Both the position numbers and the translations under genes were made by a program. The notes under the pieces are model-generated. The model did no database searches and was not told where the DNA came from. It worked only from the letters and a program-made list of their open reading frames with translations. Shown here in pieces: positions 7,675-16,710 of a stretch of DNA of 64,000 bases. Source of the DNA: VRUB01 sp046758085 (GTDB lineage: Bacteria > Pseudomonadota > Gammaproteobacteria > Acidiferrobacterales > SPGG2); assembly GCA_046758085.1 (NCBI GenBank), contig JBHHZP010000001.1, positions 1 through 64,000 on the forward strand. The letters are read 5' to 3'. The first letter of the stretch is position 1. Every line of letters begins with the position of its first letter.

Positions 7675-8280
7675 ATGTCACGGTTCGCAGCGCTGCGCAG
7701 TCACGCGCTAGTTATTGTAACTGCGTTGCTAATATTGCCCGGGGTTTCCGCAGCCACGGGCCAGGTAGATTTCGCAACTACCGTGAGCCAGCTGGGCAAC
7801 CAGGATCATTACCGCGACAAACGCCCGCAGGAGCGCGTCGAGGTGTCGTTGCCCGGGACGCTTTACGCGCCACCTATTACAGTGACGGTCGTTGGGAACA
7901 AAGATGCCGACCGTAGCACCTTGCTTGGCGCGGTGGCGTCCGACTACTCTGCCTGGCGCAACGACAACGCAAAATGGATCCTGAGCAACTTCGTGCCTGA
8001 AGATCAGCAGGGACTGAAGAAATTTCTCGCCAATGAAGAGCTGCGCAGGGCAAACAGCATGATTTTCTCGCCGGACCGGACCATGGAGGTGTGGGGGATT
8101 GTCAAATATAAAGGATACGGTCTGGTGCTGTTCACCTATGACAACACCCGCAAGTTTGGCGCGGTAGCGACCTTTCGCCAGGTCGGCGACGAATGGAAAA
8201 GAACCAACGCGTTGTCTGGGGATCGCGTGTTCGATGTCGTGTGGAGCGCGTTCCGCTCGGGGGACGTGACGAAAAAGTAG
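7675..8280 (+). CDS. Hypothetical secreted protein
   Basis: The start is set at ATG 7675 because AAAGGAGG lies at 7662-7669 and the product then begins with a clear signal peptide (SHALVIVTALLILPGVSAATG, cleavage likely near residue 25). An open frame starting upstream at 7507 is not supported. The 201-residue product is otherwise unfamiliar. The mature part has the pattern of a small mixed alpha/beta domain with WRNDNAKWILSNFVPE and YKGYGLVLFTYD segments and no cysteines. It may fold in the periplasm without disulfides. It is followed by the broken ferritin-like gene; no functional link is evident. Confidence 0.6.
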   Translation: MSRFAALRSHALVIVTALLILPGVSAATGQVDFATTVSQLGNQDHYRDKRPQERVEVSLPGTLYAPPITVTVVGNKDADRSTLLGAVASDYSAWRNDNAKWILSNFVPEDQQGLKKFLANEELRRANSMIFSPDRTMEVWGIVKYKGYGLVLFTYDNTRKFGAVATFRQVGDEWKRTNALSGDRVFDVVWSAFRSGDVTKK

Positions 8281-8403
8281 CCTCTTATGTTCACAAACGC
8301 ATTGCACACGGCGGAGTGATACCAGACATGGTCGGCGGCAGGCGGGGCGGCGCGGGCGAATAGCCCGATCATCGGACTGGGCGCACAAGAAGTCATACCC
8401 GCC

Positions 8404-8646
8404 TTGAACGGCGATATGCGTCGCGCTATCACGTCGCTGATGGAAGAGCTCGAGGCGATCGACTGGTATAACCAGCGGGTCGATGCCTGCAAGGATCCAG
8501 AGTTCAAGGCGATTCTCGCCCACAATCGAGACGAAGAAAAAGAGCATACGTCCATGGTGCTGGAGTGGATCCGGCGCCAGGACGAGACTTTTTCCAGGGA
8601 GCTGAAGGACTACTTGTTTATGCGGACACCCATCGCCCACGGTTGA
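8404..8646 (+). CDS. Encapsulated-ferritin-like (EncFtn) protein, truncated at both ends
   Basis: The 80-residue product (TTG at 8404, or ATG at 8416) matches the two-helix EncFtn ferroxidase family: MEELEAIDWYNQR in helix 1 and LAHNRDEEKEH, then LEWIRR, in helix 2. Residues equivalent to the R. rubrum metal ligands Glu32, Glu62 and His65, and to Trp38, are all present (E15, E45, H48, W21 here). In the family, ten such chains form a ring that oxidises iron inside an encapsulin shell. Here the chain ends at PIAHG, where a C-terminal cargo-loading peptide normally follows, and no encapsulin gene is nearby. Upstream, the same frame stays open and faintly EncFtn-like (EVIPALNGDMRRAI) but has no good start codon. 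It may be a relic or a free-standing form. Confidence 0.7.
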   Translation: MNGDMRRAITSLMEELEAIDWYNQRVDACKDPEFKAILAHNRDEEKEHTSMVLEWIRRQDETFSRELKDYLFMRTPIAHG

Positions 8647-8805
8647 GCGGCCAACTGCGGAACCTGGTCGACGAGGCGATCGAAAAGCACGCCCTGGTAA
8701 AGATCAAAAACTCGTTCTCGCGCAAGTCCTTCGAGAATCTGGGCAGTCTAATGCCCGGGTCGTGTTACCGCCCTCACTGCCAGTGAAGCCACCACCCACG
8801 CCCCG
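8643..8805 (+). pseudogene. Frameshifted partial copy of the third TolQ-set gene
   Basis: Translation gives NLVDEAIEKHALVKIKN and FSRKSFENLG, closely matching NLIDEAIEKHGMVKIRN and FSRRSFADLG of the intact protein at 6294-6812. After about 8745 the match jumps to another frame: NARVVLPPSLPVKPPP against NAEVILPAPLPLKPPP. So this is a duplicated C-terminal fragment broken by a frameshift, with no start of its own. The homology begins right at the stop codon of the ferritin-like gene, suggesting a deletion or recombination joint there. Confidence 0.75.
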
Positions 8806-8934
8806 GCGCAGGTCAGCGGGTACGCGGGCCCCGCGACAAACTGGGGGTTGCCGCATACAAAAAGCGCATGGCGCGCCGCCAATTTTTGCGGCTGGCGCGG
8901 CCACGCGCTTACAGTGGAAGGACCCAGCTTGCGT

Positions 8935-9285
8935 CTAGGACGTCGCCTTCTGGGCCGGTCGCTGCTCGAGGATGGACCAAACGGCATCGCCCCCGACCAG
9001 CAGGCCCACGATAATGTGGTTCCACGCCGCCATGGTCTGATCATAAAAGCCCAGCACAAAGGGCGAAATGATCAGCCACAGCCCGAGGACGAGGTTGACC
9101 CATTCTTCCCATACCTGCGGTTTGGCCAACGCCGCACCCGCGAAGACCACAACGCCTATGCTGAGGATGTAGGCGTTCCACGCGGCCATGCCGGCAGCGT
9201 CAGCATACTGCAGAATGAAGGGAGACAGAAAAAGCCATACCCCGAGTACAAGCGTTACCAAGTCTTGCCATCGTCTGTCTTTCAT
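8935..9285 (-). CDS. SPW-repeat membrane protein
   Basis: The start is placed at the ATG at 9285 because GGAGGTG sits seven bases upstream; this gives 116 residues. The protein is a duplication. Each half has a W-(Q/E)-(D/E)-(L/W)-V helix start followed by a membrane helix and an SPF motif, as in WLFLSPFILQYADAAG and WLIISPFVLGFYDQT, each followed by AAWN and a second helix. This is the layout of the SPW-repeat family, here with SPF instead of SPW. Such proteins are small inner-membrane proteins of unknown function. It is monocistronic. Confidence 0.82.
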   Translation of the reverse strand: MKDRRWQDLVTLVLGVWLFLSPFILQYADAAGMAAWNAYILSIGVVVFAGAALAKPQVWEEWVNLVLGLWLIISPFVLGFYDQTMAAWNHIIVGLLVGGDAVWSILEQRPAQKATS

Positions 9286-9348
9286 GTGACACCTCCGTTC
9301 TGCGAGTCCGTATATTGGACATCTACTTAGACAGGCAAGAGCCGTCAT

Positions 9349-9537
9349 GTTTCCGGGCCCCGGGGCAAGCGGCGGTGACGGCGTACACGGTGCCCGTGGG
9401 CGCCGGTAGCAGAGCCCTTGACGGCGTTTCGGCAGCCGGGGATCGTGTGCGACAGACGGTCGGCGAGCTCGGGGCAGGCTCCCCGGCAGCGGGTGCGGCG
9501 GACCCGCTGGAGAGTGCCCCGACGCCTGCCGCGGGTG
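9349..9537. other. Short GC-rich spacer, no gene recognised
   Basis: This spacer between the SPW gene start and the TPR gene end is GC-rich, with short runs of repeated CGGC-type words. No convincing terminator or gene is seen. Confidence 0.4.
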
Positions 9538-9855
9538 CTACGGCCGCAACCGCTTCAGGAAGACCCGCATCTCCTTCGCCGCCTGCACGTCACCTTGTCC
9601 CTCGGCCACGCGGATGCCGACCTCGTAGGCGGCTACCGCCTCGACCGTGTCTCCCCCGGCGGCCAGTGCCTTGCCCAGGAGCTTCCAGGCCGCCGAGTAA
9701 TCGGGATCGAACTCAACAGCCTTACGCAGGTGTAACACGGCCTTGTCAAGCTCTTTGAGCTTGAGGAACTCATTCCCCAGCCCGTAGCGCACCAACGCAT
9801 TGTCCTGGCCGCGCGCCAGCATGCTCTCGAGATTATCGATCAACCCCATGTCCAA
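9538..9855 (-). CDS. Small tetratricopeptide-repeat protein
   Basis: A 105-residue helical protein with TPR-like repeats: ALVRYGLGNEFLKLKELDKA (about residues 20-39), AVLHLRKAVEFDPDYSAAWK (about 39-58) and LGKALAAGGDTVEAVAAYEV (about 60-79). The A-x-x-x-x-x-F-D-P-D-Y loop is typical. TPRs mediate protein contacts; the partner is unknown. The start may be the ATG at 9855 or the one two codons later (MGLIDNLESML). It lies alone, opposite in strand to nothing close, with a non-coding gap of about 320 bp before trkH. Confidence 0.82.
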   Translation of the reverse strand: MDMGLIDNLESMLARGQDNALVRYGLGNEFLKLKELDKAVLHLRKAVEFDPDYSAAWKLLGKALAAGGDTVEAVAAYEVGIRVAEGQGDVQAAKEMRVFLKRLRP

Positions 9856-10177
9856 GTTCGCTCGCAGGTGAAATACCTGTCAATAAGTTCCCGGGCTGAT
9901 GCAGTATACACGCACTCCTCCCTGTGTTTTTTCCCTGCTTTACTCAACTTAAGCCGCGCCCCGAGGAAGGCAAAGGAAGAGGAAGGCAAAGGAATAGGCG
10001 TAATGGGGGGTGGTTACTCAAGCCGAGTGAGACACGAAGGCGAAGAACACGCCCGCAGGAGCGCTGTAAGGATACCGCGCGTCCGGGCCAGGAAATGGCC
10101 CTTGCGCGGACCGGCTGAGACGAGGGCCAAGCGAGGGAACCCCGTTCGAGAATGAGCGCCGTCCGGCGACAGTAACT
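9856..10177. other. Intergenic region downstream of trkH, no gene recognised
   Basis: About 320 bp with no convincing gene. Around 9963-9996 there is a purine-rich, imperfectly repeated AAGGCAAAGGAAGAGG-like stretch. A short perfect hairpin (GGGCCA, loop GGAAA, TGGCCC) lies at 10085-10101, downstream of trkH on its strand, but without a T run. Confidence 0.5.
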
Positions 10178-11629
10178 TCAGCTGCGCCAGAACGTGCGCG
10201 ACATCAACACGATAAGCGTGAACAACTCCAGGCGCCCCATCAACATCGCTAGCGACAAGATCCATTTGGCGGCGATCGGTAAGTCCGCATAGGTCTGCGC
10301 CACATGGCCCAGACCCGGCCCCAGGTTGTTGAGGCAGGCCGCCACGGCGGAAAAACCGGTCACGAAGTCGACCCCGGTGGCGCTGATGGCGAGCGACAAC
10401 ACGGCGAAGCTCAATACGTAAAGCGAAAAGAACCCCCACACGGCGCTCAAGACCTGGTCGGACGTGGGTCTACCACCGACCTTGATCGGCATGAGCGCAT
10501 CCGGGTGCACCAGCCGGAAGATCTCGCGCTTTCCTTGCTTGAACAGCAGCAGCGCGCGAATCACCTTCATACCCCCGGCGGTCGAGCCGGCACAGCCACC
10601 GACAAAGCTCGCCATGATCAACAATGCCGGCAGAAACAGCGGCCACCAGTCGAACCCGGAAGTGACGAAGCCGGTGGTGGTGGCGATCGAGACCGCTTGG
10701 AAGACCCCGTGACGCAGCGCACCGGTCCAACCACCATAGGTCCCCATAAAAATAAGCGAAATGACACTAATGACAGCGACCGCCAGCACGATGCGCAGAT
10801 AAACCGATACCTCCGCGTCTACGAGATAGGGCTTGACACTGCGCGAGTTCCAGGAGTGAAAATGCAGCGCAAAATTCATACCCGCCGCCAGCATGAAGAT
10901 CACGGCCACCCAATCGACGGCGGCATTCTCGAAATAGCCGAAGCTTCGGTCATGCGTGGAAAACCCGCCGATGGCAATGGTGGAGAAACTGTGGCCGATG
11001 GCATCGAACAAGGTCATGCCTGAGACCCAGTATGCTCCCGCGCACGCTACGGTCAGCCCCAGGTAGATGTACCACAGCGCTTTCGCTGTCTCGGTGATGC
11101 GCGGCGTGAGCTTGTTATCCTTTATCGGGCCGGGCGTTTCGGCGCGATAGAGCTGCATCCCGCCTACCCCGAGCATGGGCATCACCGCCACGGCCAGGAC
11201 CACGATACCCATGCCGCCGAGCCACTGCAGTTGCTGGCGGTAATAGCGAATGGATTCCGGCAGCTCATCGATCCCGGTCAGGATCGTGGCGCCGGTGGTA
11301 GTAAGACCTGAAATCGATTCAAAAAACGCATCGGTGAAGATCATGTACGGGCGATTGGCGATGAAGAATGGCACAGCACCGAACAGGGCGAGCAACGCCC
11401 AGAACAGTGTAACGATGACAAAGCCTTCCCGTACCCGCACGTCCCGTCGTTGGCGGCTGACCGGCAGCCACAACAACAGCCCCGTTGCCAGCGCAATAAA
11501 GTATGCTCCGGAGAATGCCTCGGCAGCGCCATCATCGTAGAAAAACGAAACCCCGATCGGCGGCAGCAGGGTCGTGCTGAACAAGACCAGCAGCAACCCC
11601 ATTACACGCTGAATCGCGAAAAAGTGCAC
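10178..11629 (-). CDS. trkH: TrkH-family potassium transport pore protein
   Basis: A 483-residue integral membrane protein forming the ion pore of the Trk potassium uptake system. The four selectivity-filter loops of the MPM repeats are recognisable: TTTGATILTGID (about 111), STIAIGGFSTHD (about 215), IATTTGFVTSG (about 310) and CLNNLGPGLGHV (about 428), each with the conserved glycine. The start GTG at 11629 lies four bases after the trkA stop, so the genes are translationally coupled. TrkA provides the cytosolic regulatory ring. The family length is normal. The neighbouring ntrYX genes are a conserved arrangement in proteobacteria. Confidence 0.96.
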   Translation of the reverse strand: MHFFAIQRVMGLLLVLFSTTLLPPIGVSFFYDDGAAEAFSGAYFIALATGLLLWLPVSRQRRDVRVREGFVIVTLFWALLALFGAVPFFIANRPYMIFTDAFFESISGLTTTGATILTGIDELPESIRYYRQQLQWLGGMGIVVLAVAVMPMLGVGGMQLYRAETPGPIKDNKLTPRITETAKALWYIYLGLTVACAGAYWVSGMTLFDAIGHSFSTIAIGGFSTHDRSFGYFENAAVDWVAVIFMLAAGMNFALHFHSWNSRSVKPYLVDAEVSVYLRIVLAVAVISVISLIFMGTYGGWTGALRHGVFQAVSIATTTGFVTSGFDWWPLFLPALLIMASFVGGCAGSTAGGMKVIRALLLFKQGKREIFRLVHPDALMPIKVGGRPTSDQVLSAVWGFFSLYVLSFAVLSLAISATGVDFVTGFSAVAACLNNLGPGLGHVAQTYADLPIAAKWILSLAMLMGRLELFTLIVLMSRTFWRS

Positions 11630-11633
11630 GGTA

Positions 11634-13013
11634 CTAGACGAACTGGTACTCGACCTGGAACAGGCGCTCTACTTCCGGGATATATTTTTTGTCGACCAGG
11701 AACATAATCACATGGTCATTGGGCTGGATAACGGTGTCATGGTGACAAATGATGACTTTTTTCTTGCGTACTATGGCACCGATCGTCGTGCCTGGAGGAA
11801 GCTTGATGCCCTCGATGGCACGGCCGCAAACGCGCGATGATGTTGCATCGCCGTGCGCCACCGCCTCGATTGCCTCGGCGGCGCCACGGCGCAGCGCATG
11901 AACGGCAACCACGTCGCCACGGCGCACATGCGTCAGCAGGCTGCCTATAGTTGCCTGCTGCGGCGACACGGCGATATCGATATTTGCGCCGCTTTGCACC
12001 AGGTCAACGTAGGCGGGGCTTTTGATCAACGACATCACGCGGTGCGCACCCAGGCGTTTCGCCAGCATCGCCGCCAGGATATTGGCCTCGTCGTCGTTGG
12101 TAACGGCACAAAACGTGTCGGTATCTTCAATGCCTTCTTTCATCAGCAGGTCTTCATCTGCGGCATTGCCCAGGAGTACGATGGTCTTGTGCAGCTCCTC
12201 GGCCACCTGTCGCGCGCGGGCGGCATCGGACTCGATCATCTTGACCAGAAAGTTCCTGCGCTCGAGCTCCAGCGCCAGCCGGCGACCGATGTTACCGCCA
12301 CCGGCGAGCATCACCCGTTTGCCGGGTTTGTCCAGCCTGCGCAGCTCACTCATTACCGCACGGATATGCTTTTTCGCGGCGATGAAAAACACCTCGTCAT
12401 CCGCCTCGATGACGGTGTTGCCCTCGGGCATGATTGCGCGATCGCCCCGGTAAATAGCGGCGACACGTGTATCGATGCCGGGCAGATGATCGCGCAAGGC
12501 GCTAAGCTCGTGCCCCACCAGCGGGCCGCCGTGATAGGCCTTGATGGCGACAAGCTCGACCAGGCCGCCCGCAAAATCCAGCACCTGTAACGCACTCGGG
12601 TACTCGATAAGTCTCTCTATGTAATCCGCAACGAGCTGCTCGGGGCTGATAATGACGTCGACCGGGATCGCGTCCTGCGCGAAGATTTCCGGGTGCGACA
12701 GATACTCCGCGGAGCGAATGCGCGCGATCTTGGTGGGCGTGTGAAACAGCGTGTAGGCCACCTGGCAGGCGGTCATGTTGGCCTCATCGCTATTGGTGAC
12801 GGCAAGGATCATGTCCGCGTCCTCGCCACCCGCCTGGCGCAGGATTTCGGGGAAGGCACCGTTACCGACCACCGTGCGCAGATCCAACCGGTCCTGCAGC
12901 TCCTGCAGACGGCCGGCGTCGGTATCGACGACGGTGATGTCATTGTTTTCGGTTACAAGATTCTCGGCAACCGATGTGCCGACCTGGCCACCGCCAAGGA
13001 TGATTATTTTCAT
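11634..13013 (-). CDS. trkA: TrkA potassium-uptake regulatory subunit
   Basis: A 459-residue cytosolic protein with two RCK modules. The first NAD-binding Rossmann motif is [16 protein letters not shown] at the N-terminus, and the second is [18 protein letters not shown] near residue 235; each is followed by a C-terminal RCK subdomain. TrkA gates the TrkH channel in response to NAD(H)/ATP-type ligands. The start is at 13013, 26 bp after the end of ntrX. The spacing and strand point to an ntrY-ntrX-trkA-trkH transcription unit. Confidence 0.96.
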   Translation of the reverse strand: MKIIILGGGQVGTSVAENLVTENNDITVVDTDAGRLQELQDRLDLRTVVGNGAFPEILRQAGGEDADMILAVTNSDEANMTACQVAYTLFHTPTKIARIRSAEYLSHPEIFAQDAIPVDVIISPEQLVADYIERLIEYPSALQVLDFAGGLVELVAIKAYHGGPLVGHELSALRDHLPGIDTRVAAIYRGDRAIMPEGNTVIEADDEVFFIAAKKHIRAVMSELRRLDKPGKRVMLAGGGNIGRRLALELERRNFLVKMIESDAARARQVAEELHKTIVLLGNAADEDLLMKEGIEDTDTFCAVTNDDEANILAAMLAKRLGAHRVMSLIKSPAYVDLVQSGANIDIAVSPQQATIGSLLTHVRRGDVVAVHALRRGAAEAIEAVAHGDATSSRVCGRAIEGIKLPPGTTIGAIVRKKKVIICHHDTVIQPNDHVIMFLVDKKYIPEVERLFQVEYQFV

Positions 13014-13039
13014 TTTTGTTGGGGCTTAGTAACCGACCA

Positions 13040-14401
13040 CTATTTTGTTCTTACGGACTTCGGATTAACACCAAGGCTCTTAAGCTTGCGGTAAAGGTGT
13101 GTCCTTTCCATATCGGCAACGGCAGCGAGCTCACTGACGTTTCCATTAGTCCGTTTAAGATGATATTCCAGGTACGCTTTTTCAAACTGGTCACGAGCCG
13201 CACGTAACGGAAGCATGAATGCTGCTTCCGGCAGCGTTTGGCTCGTCGCAGGCTGGCTCACCAGCGCCTGTTCCACCTCGGCGGCGCTGATTTCAACGCC
13301 TCGATTCAGTATCAATAGCCGCTCAACCATATTTTTCAACTCTTGAATGTTTCCGGGCCACGAATAGTTGCGCAGCTCGTTCATGGCCGAGGTCGAGAAC
13401 TTGCGGTATGGCAGTTGCTCGTGCTCTACCATCCAGTCACAGTAGAAGTTGACGAGCTCGGGCACGTCTTCATGGTGGTCTCGCAACGGTGGAATAACTA
13501 TGGGCACCACATTCAAGAAGTAGTACAGGTCTTCGCGTAGCCGACCGTCGTTGACGGCCACCTGCAAGTCATGGCTGCTGGTGGCCACGACCCGGACGTC
13601 CAGCTCGAGCGACTCATCGCTGCCTACGCGCTCAAAACGTGTCTCTTCGAGGGCCCGTAACAGCCGCGGCTGCAGTGCAGAATCGAGGTCGGCAATTTCA
13701 TCCAGCACCAAAGTGCCGCCACGTGCCTGCTCGAGCTGTCCCGGGAAAACGCGGTTGCCCTTTCGAATTCCAAAAAGCTGGGCGGTGACCTCATCAACTG
13801 GTATCGCAGCGAAGCTTATCTCGACCAGGGGCTGGCGTGATCGCACGCTTTTGTAATGCAAGTAGCGTGCAGCGATTGATTTACCACTCCCGGGCTCGCC
13901 GGTAATAAGCACACAGCTATCTGTGGCGGCGACGCGCTCGAGATCATCGCGCAGCTGTTGCATCACCGCACTTTTGCCGGCCGGGATCGCGACCGTTGGT
14001 GCGCTGCGCTGAGTACCCTGCGGGGTCTGCTGCATGCGCTGCAAGGCGCGCTCCAGCGTTACGAGCAGCTTGCCCATTGACAAGGGTTTTTCGATGAAGT
14101 CAGTCGCGCCCAGTCGTGTGGCCTCGACCGCCGTATCGACGGTACCGTGGCCCGACATCATGACCACTGGCACGTCAGGTGTGCCAGAACGCGACCATTC
14201 CTTCAGCAACGAGATCCCGTCCGTGTCCGGCATCCAGATATCCAGCAGTACGAGATCGAGGCGCTCATTCGCATAGGCCTCGCGCGCCGTCGTGGCATCT
14301 TCCGCCGTTACGACCTCGTACTGCTCGTCTTCGAGGATTTCCTTGACGAGCCGGCGAATTTCCGGCTCGTCGTCAACCACGAGAATGCATTCGCCTGTCA
14401 T
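13040..14401 (-). CDS. ntrX: NtrX-like AAA+ response regulator lacking the GAFTGA loop
   Basis: A 453-residue regulator: receiver domain (about 5-120; acceptor Asp in LVLLDIWMPD), AAA+ ATPase (Walker A GEPGSGKS near 168; Walker B GGTLVLDEIAD), and a C-terminal Fis-type helix-turn-helix. It pairs with the NtrY-like kinase, its start overlapping the ntrY stop by four bases. Where sigma-54 activators carry GAFTGA, this protein reads FGIRKGNRVFPGQLEQA, so that motif is absent. Related NtrX proteins in other proteobacteria are also reported to lack it and can act without sigma-54. Loss of this contact loop suggests regulation by a different mechanism. The family call is firm; the regulon is unknown. 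Confidence 0.93.
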   Translation of the reverse strand: MTGECILVVDDEPEIRRLVKEILEDEQYEVVTAEDATTAREAYANERLDLVLLDIWMPDTDGISLLKEWSRSGTPDVPVVMMSGHGTVDTAVEATRLGATDFIEKPLSMGKLLVTLERALQRMQQTPQGTQRSAPTVAIPAGKSAVMQQLRDDLERVAATDSCVLITGEPGSGKSIAARYLHYKSVRSRQPLVEISFAAIPVDEVTAQLFGIRKGNRVFPGQLEQARGGTLVLDEIADLDSALQPRLLRALEETRFERVGSDESLELDVRVVATSSHDLQVAVNDGRLREDLYYFLNVVPIVIPPLRDHHEDVPELVNFYCDWMVEHEQLPYRKFSTSAMNELRNYSWPGNIQELKNMVERLLILNRGVEISAAEVEQALVSQPATSQTLPEAAFMLPLRAARDQFEKAYLEYHLKRTNGNVSELAAVADMERTHLYRKLKSLGVNPKSVRTK

Positions 14402-16710
14402 GCACGCTTCTCCCGTAAAGTATCTGCCCTGGCGTTCCCGCGGGCGCCTTCGCCGGCGGATAAAGTCTTTTCACTGACTGGCAATCGAATGGTAATTCGT
14501 GCGCCGCTGCCCGCTATGTTCTCGGCGGTCAACGTGCCGCTATGTTCCTCCACGATCTTCTTGACGATCGCCAACCCGAGGCCCGTGCCCTTGTCATGGC
14601 TTGTAACATAAGGCTCAAACAGGTGGTCCATAAGTACCTCGGGAATGCCGGGACCGTTGTCTTGTATGGTGAGCACAGCGGTCGCGCCGCGCACATCCTG
14701 CACGGTGCGCGTGCCGATGCGGATGACCGGCTGCTCGCGCCCTGTCAGGGCCTGACGCGCGTTCAGTAGCAAGTTATGCAACACCTGCCGCAGGCGACCC
14801 GCGTCGGCGGTAATAGCAGGAAGCTTCGTATCGAGATCGAGCTCGATCACGGGCGCCGCCGGCGCTGGCGTGATTTCGCCGCTCGACTCAGCGTCCTGCG
14901 GCAACGGGCGCGTGGAAATGTTGTCGCCCGCATTGTAGAGCTCGACCACGTCTCGAATCAGGTCATTGAGATCCATTGCCGTTGCTTGTACCTGCACACT
15001 ACGAGCGTAGTCGGAAAACGCGTTTACCATGGATTTCAGCGCTTCTACCTGCTCAACGATGGTGCGGGTGGCGCGATCCAAGGTTTCGTGTTCGTTGTGC
15101 CCAAGCTGGACCATGCACTTGTGACGGATGCGCTCAGCCGACAGCTGTATCGGCGTGAGCGGGTTCCTGATCTCGTGCGCCAATCGTCGCGCAACCTCGC
15201 GCCAGGCGGCATCACGTTCCGCTTGAATTAGGGCGGTGACGTCGTCAAAGACCACGACGAAGCCGCCTTTTTTTCGCCGCAGCTTGGGCAGCATCGTCCC
15301 GCGCAGCAGCAATGAGCGCTTACCGTGCTGCCCCGGCAGGTTCACTTCGGCCTGCCACTCGCCGCGCCCCTGCTCGGTGGCGTCGCGTATGGCCTGGCAG
15401 AAGCCGGCAAGCTCCGGATGCGACTTGGTAAGGTGCAACAGCGATTTCCCTTCGCTGGGCTGCAAATCAGCTCGCAGGATATGAGCGGCGGCTGCGTTGT
15501 GGGTGCGCAAGTGGTGTCGTTGGTCGAAAGACAACACACCCGAAGACAGGTGTGTCAACACAGTCTCGAGGTAGGTGCGTTGCATCTCGGCTTCCGCGCG
15601 GGAGCGTTTGATCTGATCCTGTGCATCGTGGATCTTCCGGGTCATGTCGTTGAAAGACTGGACGAGCACACCGAATTCGTCTTTTCCGGTCACCGGGAGA
15701 TGCTTGCGATAGTCGCCCTCGGCGACCGCACGCGTGCCGGCCGCCAAGTCTCGCACCGGCGCGACCAGCCGCCGGGCCGAGAAGATTGCAGCCGACACCG
15801 AGATCAACATGGTGAGTAGCGCCACCAGACCAAGCGTCAGCGTGAAACCGAACTTCAGCGGGCCACGCAAGTACACCAGCTTCTCGTATTCGGCAAATGC
15901 CGTTTGTACGCTCTGGCCAAGCTGTGCATAGCGTGTAGGCAGCGGCTGCAGCAGCTGCAGGATGCGCATTGGGGTACCGACCTCACGCGCGTACACGGGG
16001 ACCACGACGCGTAGCTGCAAGTCGGTCTTCCCGATCGGGTCGAGGTGGGCGTAGATGTCCCCCTGGCGCACCAGCGAAAGAATGGTTTCGCTCGGCTGAT
16101 CAGGAATCAGACTGCCGGTGTCGGGCCCGGCTTCACTGCTGGAAGCAATGATTGCCCCATCTTGGGAAAACAAGGTGATCTCCGAGATACCGTACTTCTC
16201 GCGCAGAAAATCGAGCGCGGTCACCGCCAGCTTGTCTGGACTGTCCTGGAGATCCCCCGCCATTTCTTTTGCCGTGTTCAGCTGGTCTTGCGTGATCGCA
16301 TCCAGCGCACTACGGCCCACCAATAGTGCATTGTCCAGCGCTTGCCCGGTTTTTACGTCAAACCAGCTGTCGATTCCCTTGTTTACGGCCTGCAAAGAAA
16401 AGACCAGCACCACGGAGACCGGGATGACCGCGAGTAGCACGAACATGCCAAGCAGGCGCACCGTGAGGCGCGAGCCCATAACCCGTGCTCGATATTGGCT
16501 GGCAAGCCGGTAGAGATTAACCAGGATCAGCGTCAGCAGCAGGATAATGCCGAAGATGCTGACGACGAGCAGAAACGGGTAGAGCCGGCCGGACAGCGCC
16601 GAGGATTGTGTCGCCGCATCCATCATCAGCAGCGCACCTAACAGTAAGACCGACAATACTACGAGCGGCACGATGCCGGTGGCATAACGTGTTAATGTTG
16701 AACGTACCAT
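14398..16710 (-). CDS. ntrY: NtrY-like membrane histidine kinase
   Basis: A sensor kinase of about 770 residues. Two or three hydrophobic segments lie at the N-terminus (about 12-110), with an extracytoplasmic loop and another membrane segment near 290. HAMP and PAS-like regions follow, then HisKA with the phospho-acceptor His in HEIRNPLTPIQL (near 512), and an ATPase domain with the N-box NLLLNARQAL, the G1 box DNGPGIP and the G2 box GTGLGLAI. The start is set at ATG 16710, which overlaps the DUF4390 gene by 19 bp; an in-frame GTG lies three codons upstream. It phosphorylates the NtrX-like regulator encoded next to it. The environmental signal is not known. Confidence 0.94.
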   Translation of the reverse strand: MVRSTLTRYATGIVPLVVLSVLLLGALLMMDAATQSSALSGRLYPFLLVVSIFGIILLLTLILVNLYRLASQYRARVMGSRLTVRLLGMFVLLAVIPVSVVLVFSLQAVNKGIDSWFDVKTGQALDNALLVGRSALDAITQDQLNTAKEMAGDLQDSPDKLAVTALDFLREKYGISEITLFSQDGAIIASSSEAGPDTGSLIPDQPSETILSLVRQGDIYAHLDPIGKTDLQLRVVVPVYAREVGTPMRILQLLQPLPTRYAQLGQSVQTAFAEYEKLVYLRGPLKFGFTLTLGLVALLTMLISVSAAIFSARRLVAPVRDLAAGTRAVAEGDYRKHLPVTGKDEFGVLVQSFNDMTRKIHDAQDQIKRSRAEAEMQRTYLETVLTHLSSGVLSFDQRHHLRTHNAAAAHILRADLQPSEGKSLLHLTKSHPELAGFCQAIRDATEQGRGEWQAEVNLPGQHGKRSLLLRGTMLPKLRRKKGGFVVVFDDVTALIQAERDAAWREVARRLAHEIRNPLTPIQLSAERIRHKCMVQLGHNEHETLDRATRTIVEQVEALKSMVNAFSDYARSVQVQATAMDLNDLIRDVVELYNAGDNISTRPLPQDAESSGEITPAPAAPVIELDLDTKLPAITADAGRLRQVLHNLLLNARQALTGREQPVIRIGTRTVQDVRGATAVLTIQDNGPGIPEVLMDHLFEPYVTSHDKGTGLGLAIVKKIVEEHSGTLTAENIAGSGARITIRLPVSEKTLSAGEGARGNARADTLREKRA

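Noticed and set aside
9315..9758. Long proline/alanine-rich frame on the plus strand near 9.5 kb
   Set aside because: It is antisense to the TPR gene, with composition expected of a shadow frame.
10014..10155. Arginine-rich frames just after trkH as a small gene
   Set aside because: Low-complexity composition from purine-rich repeats and no start signals.
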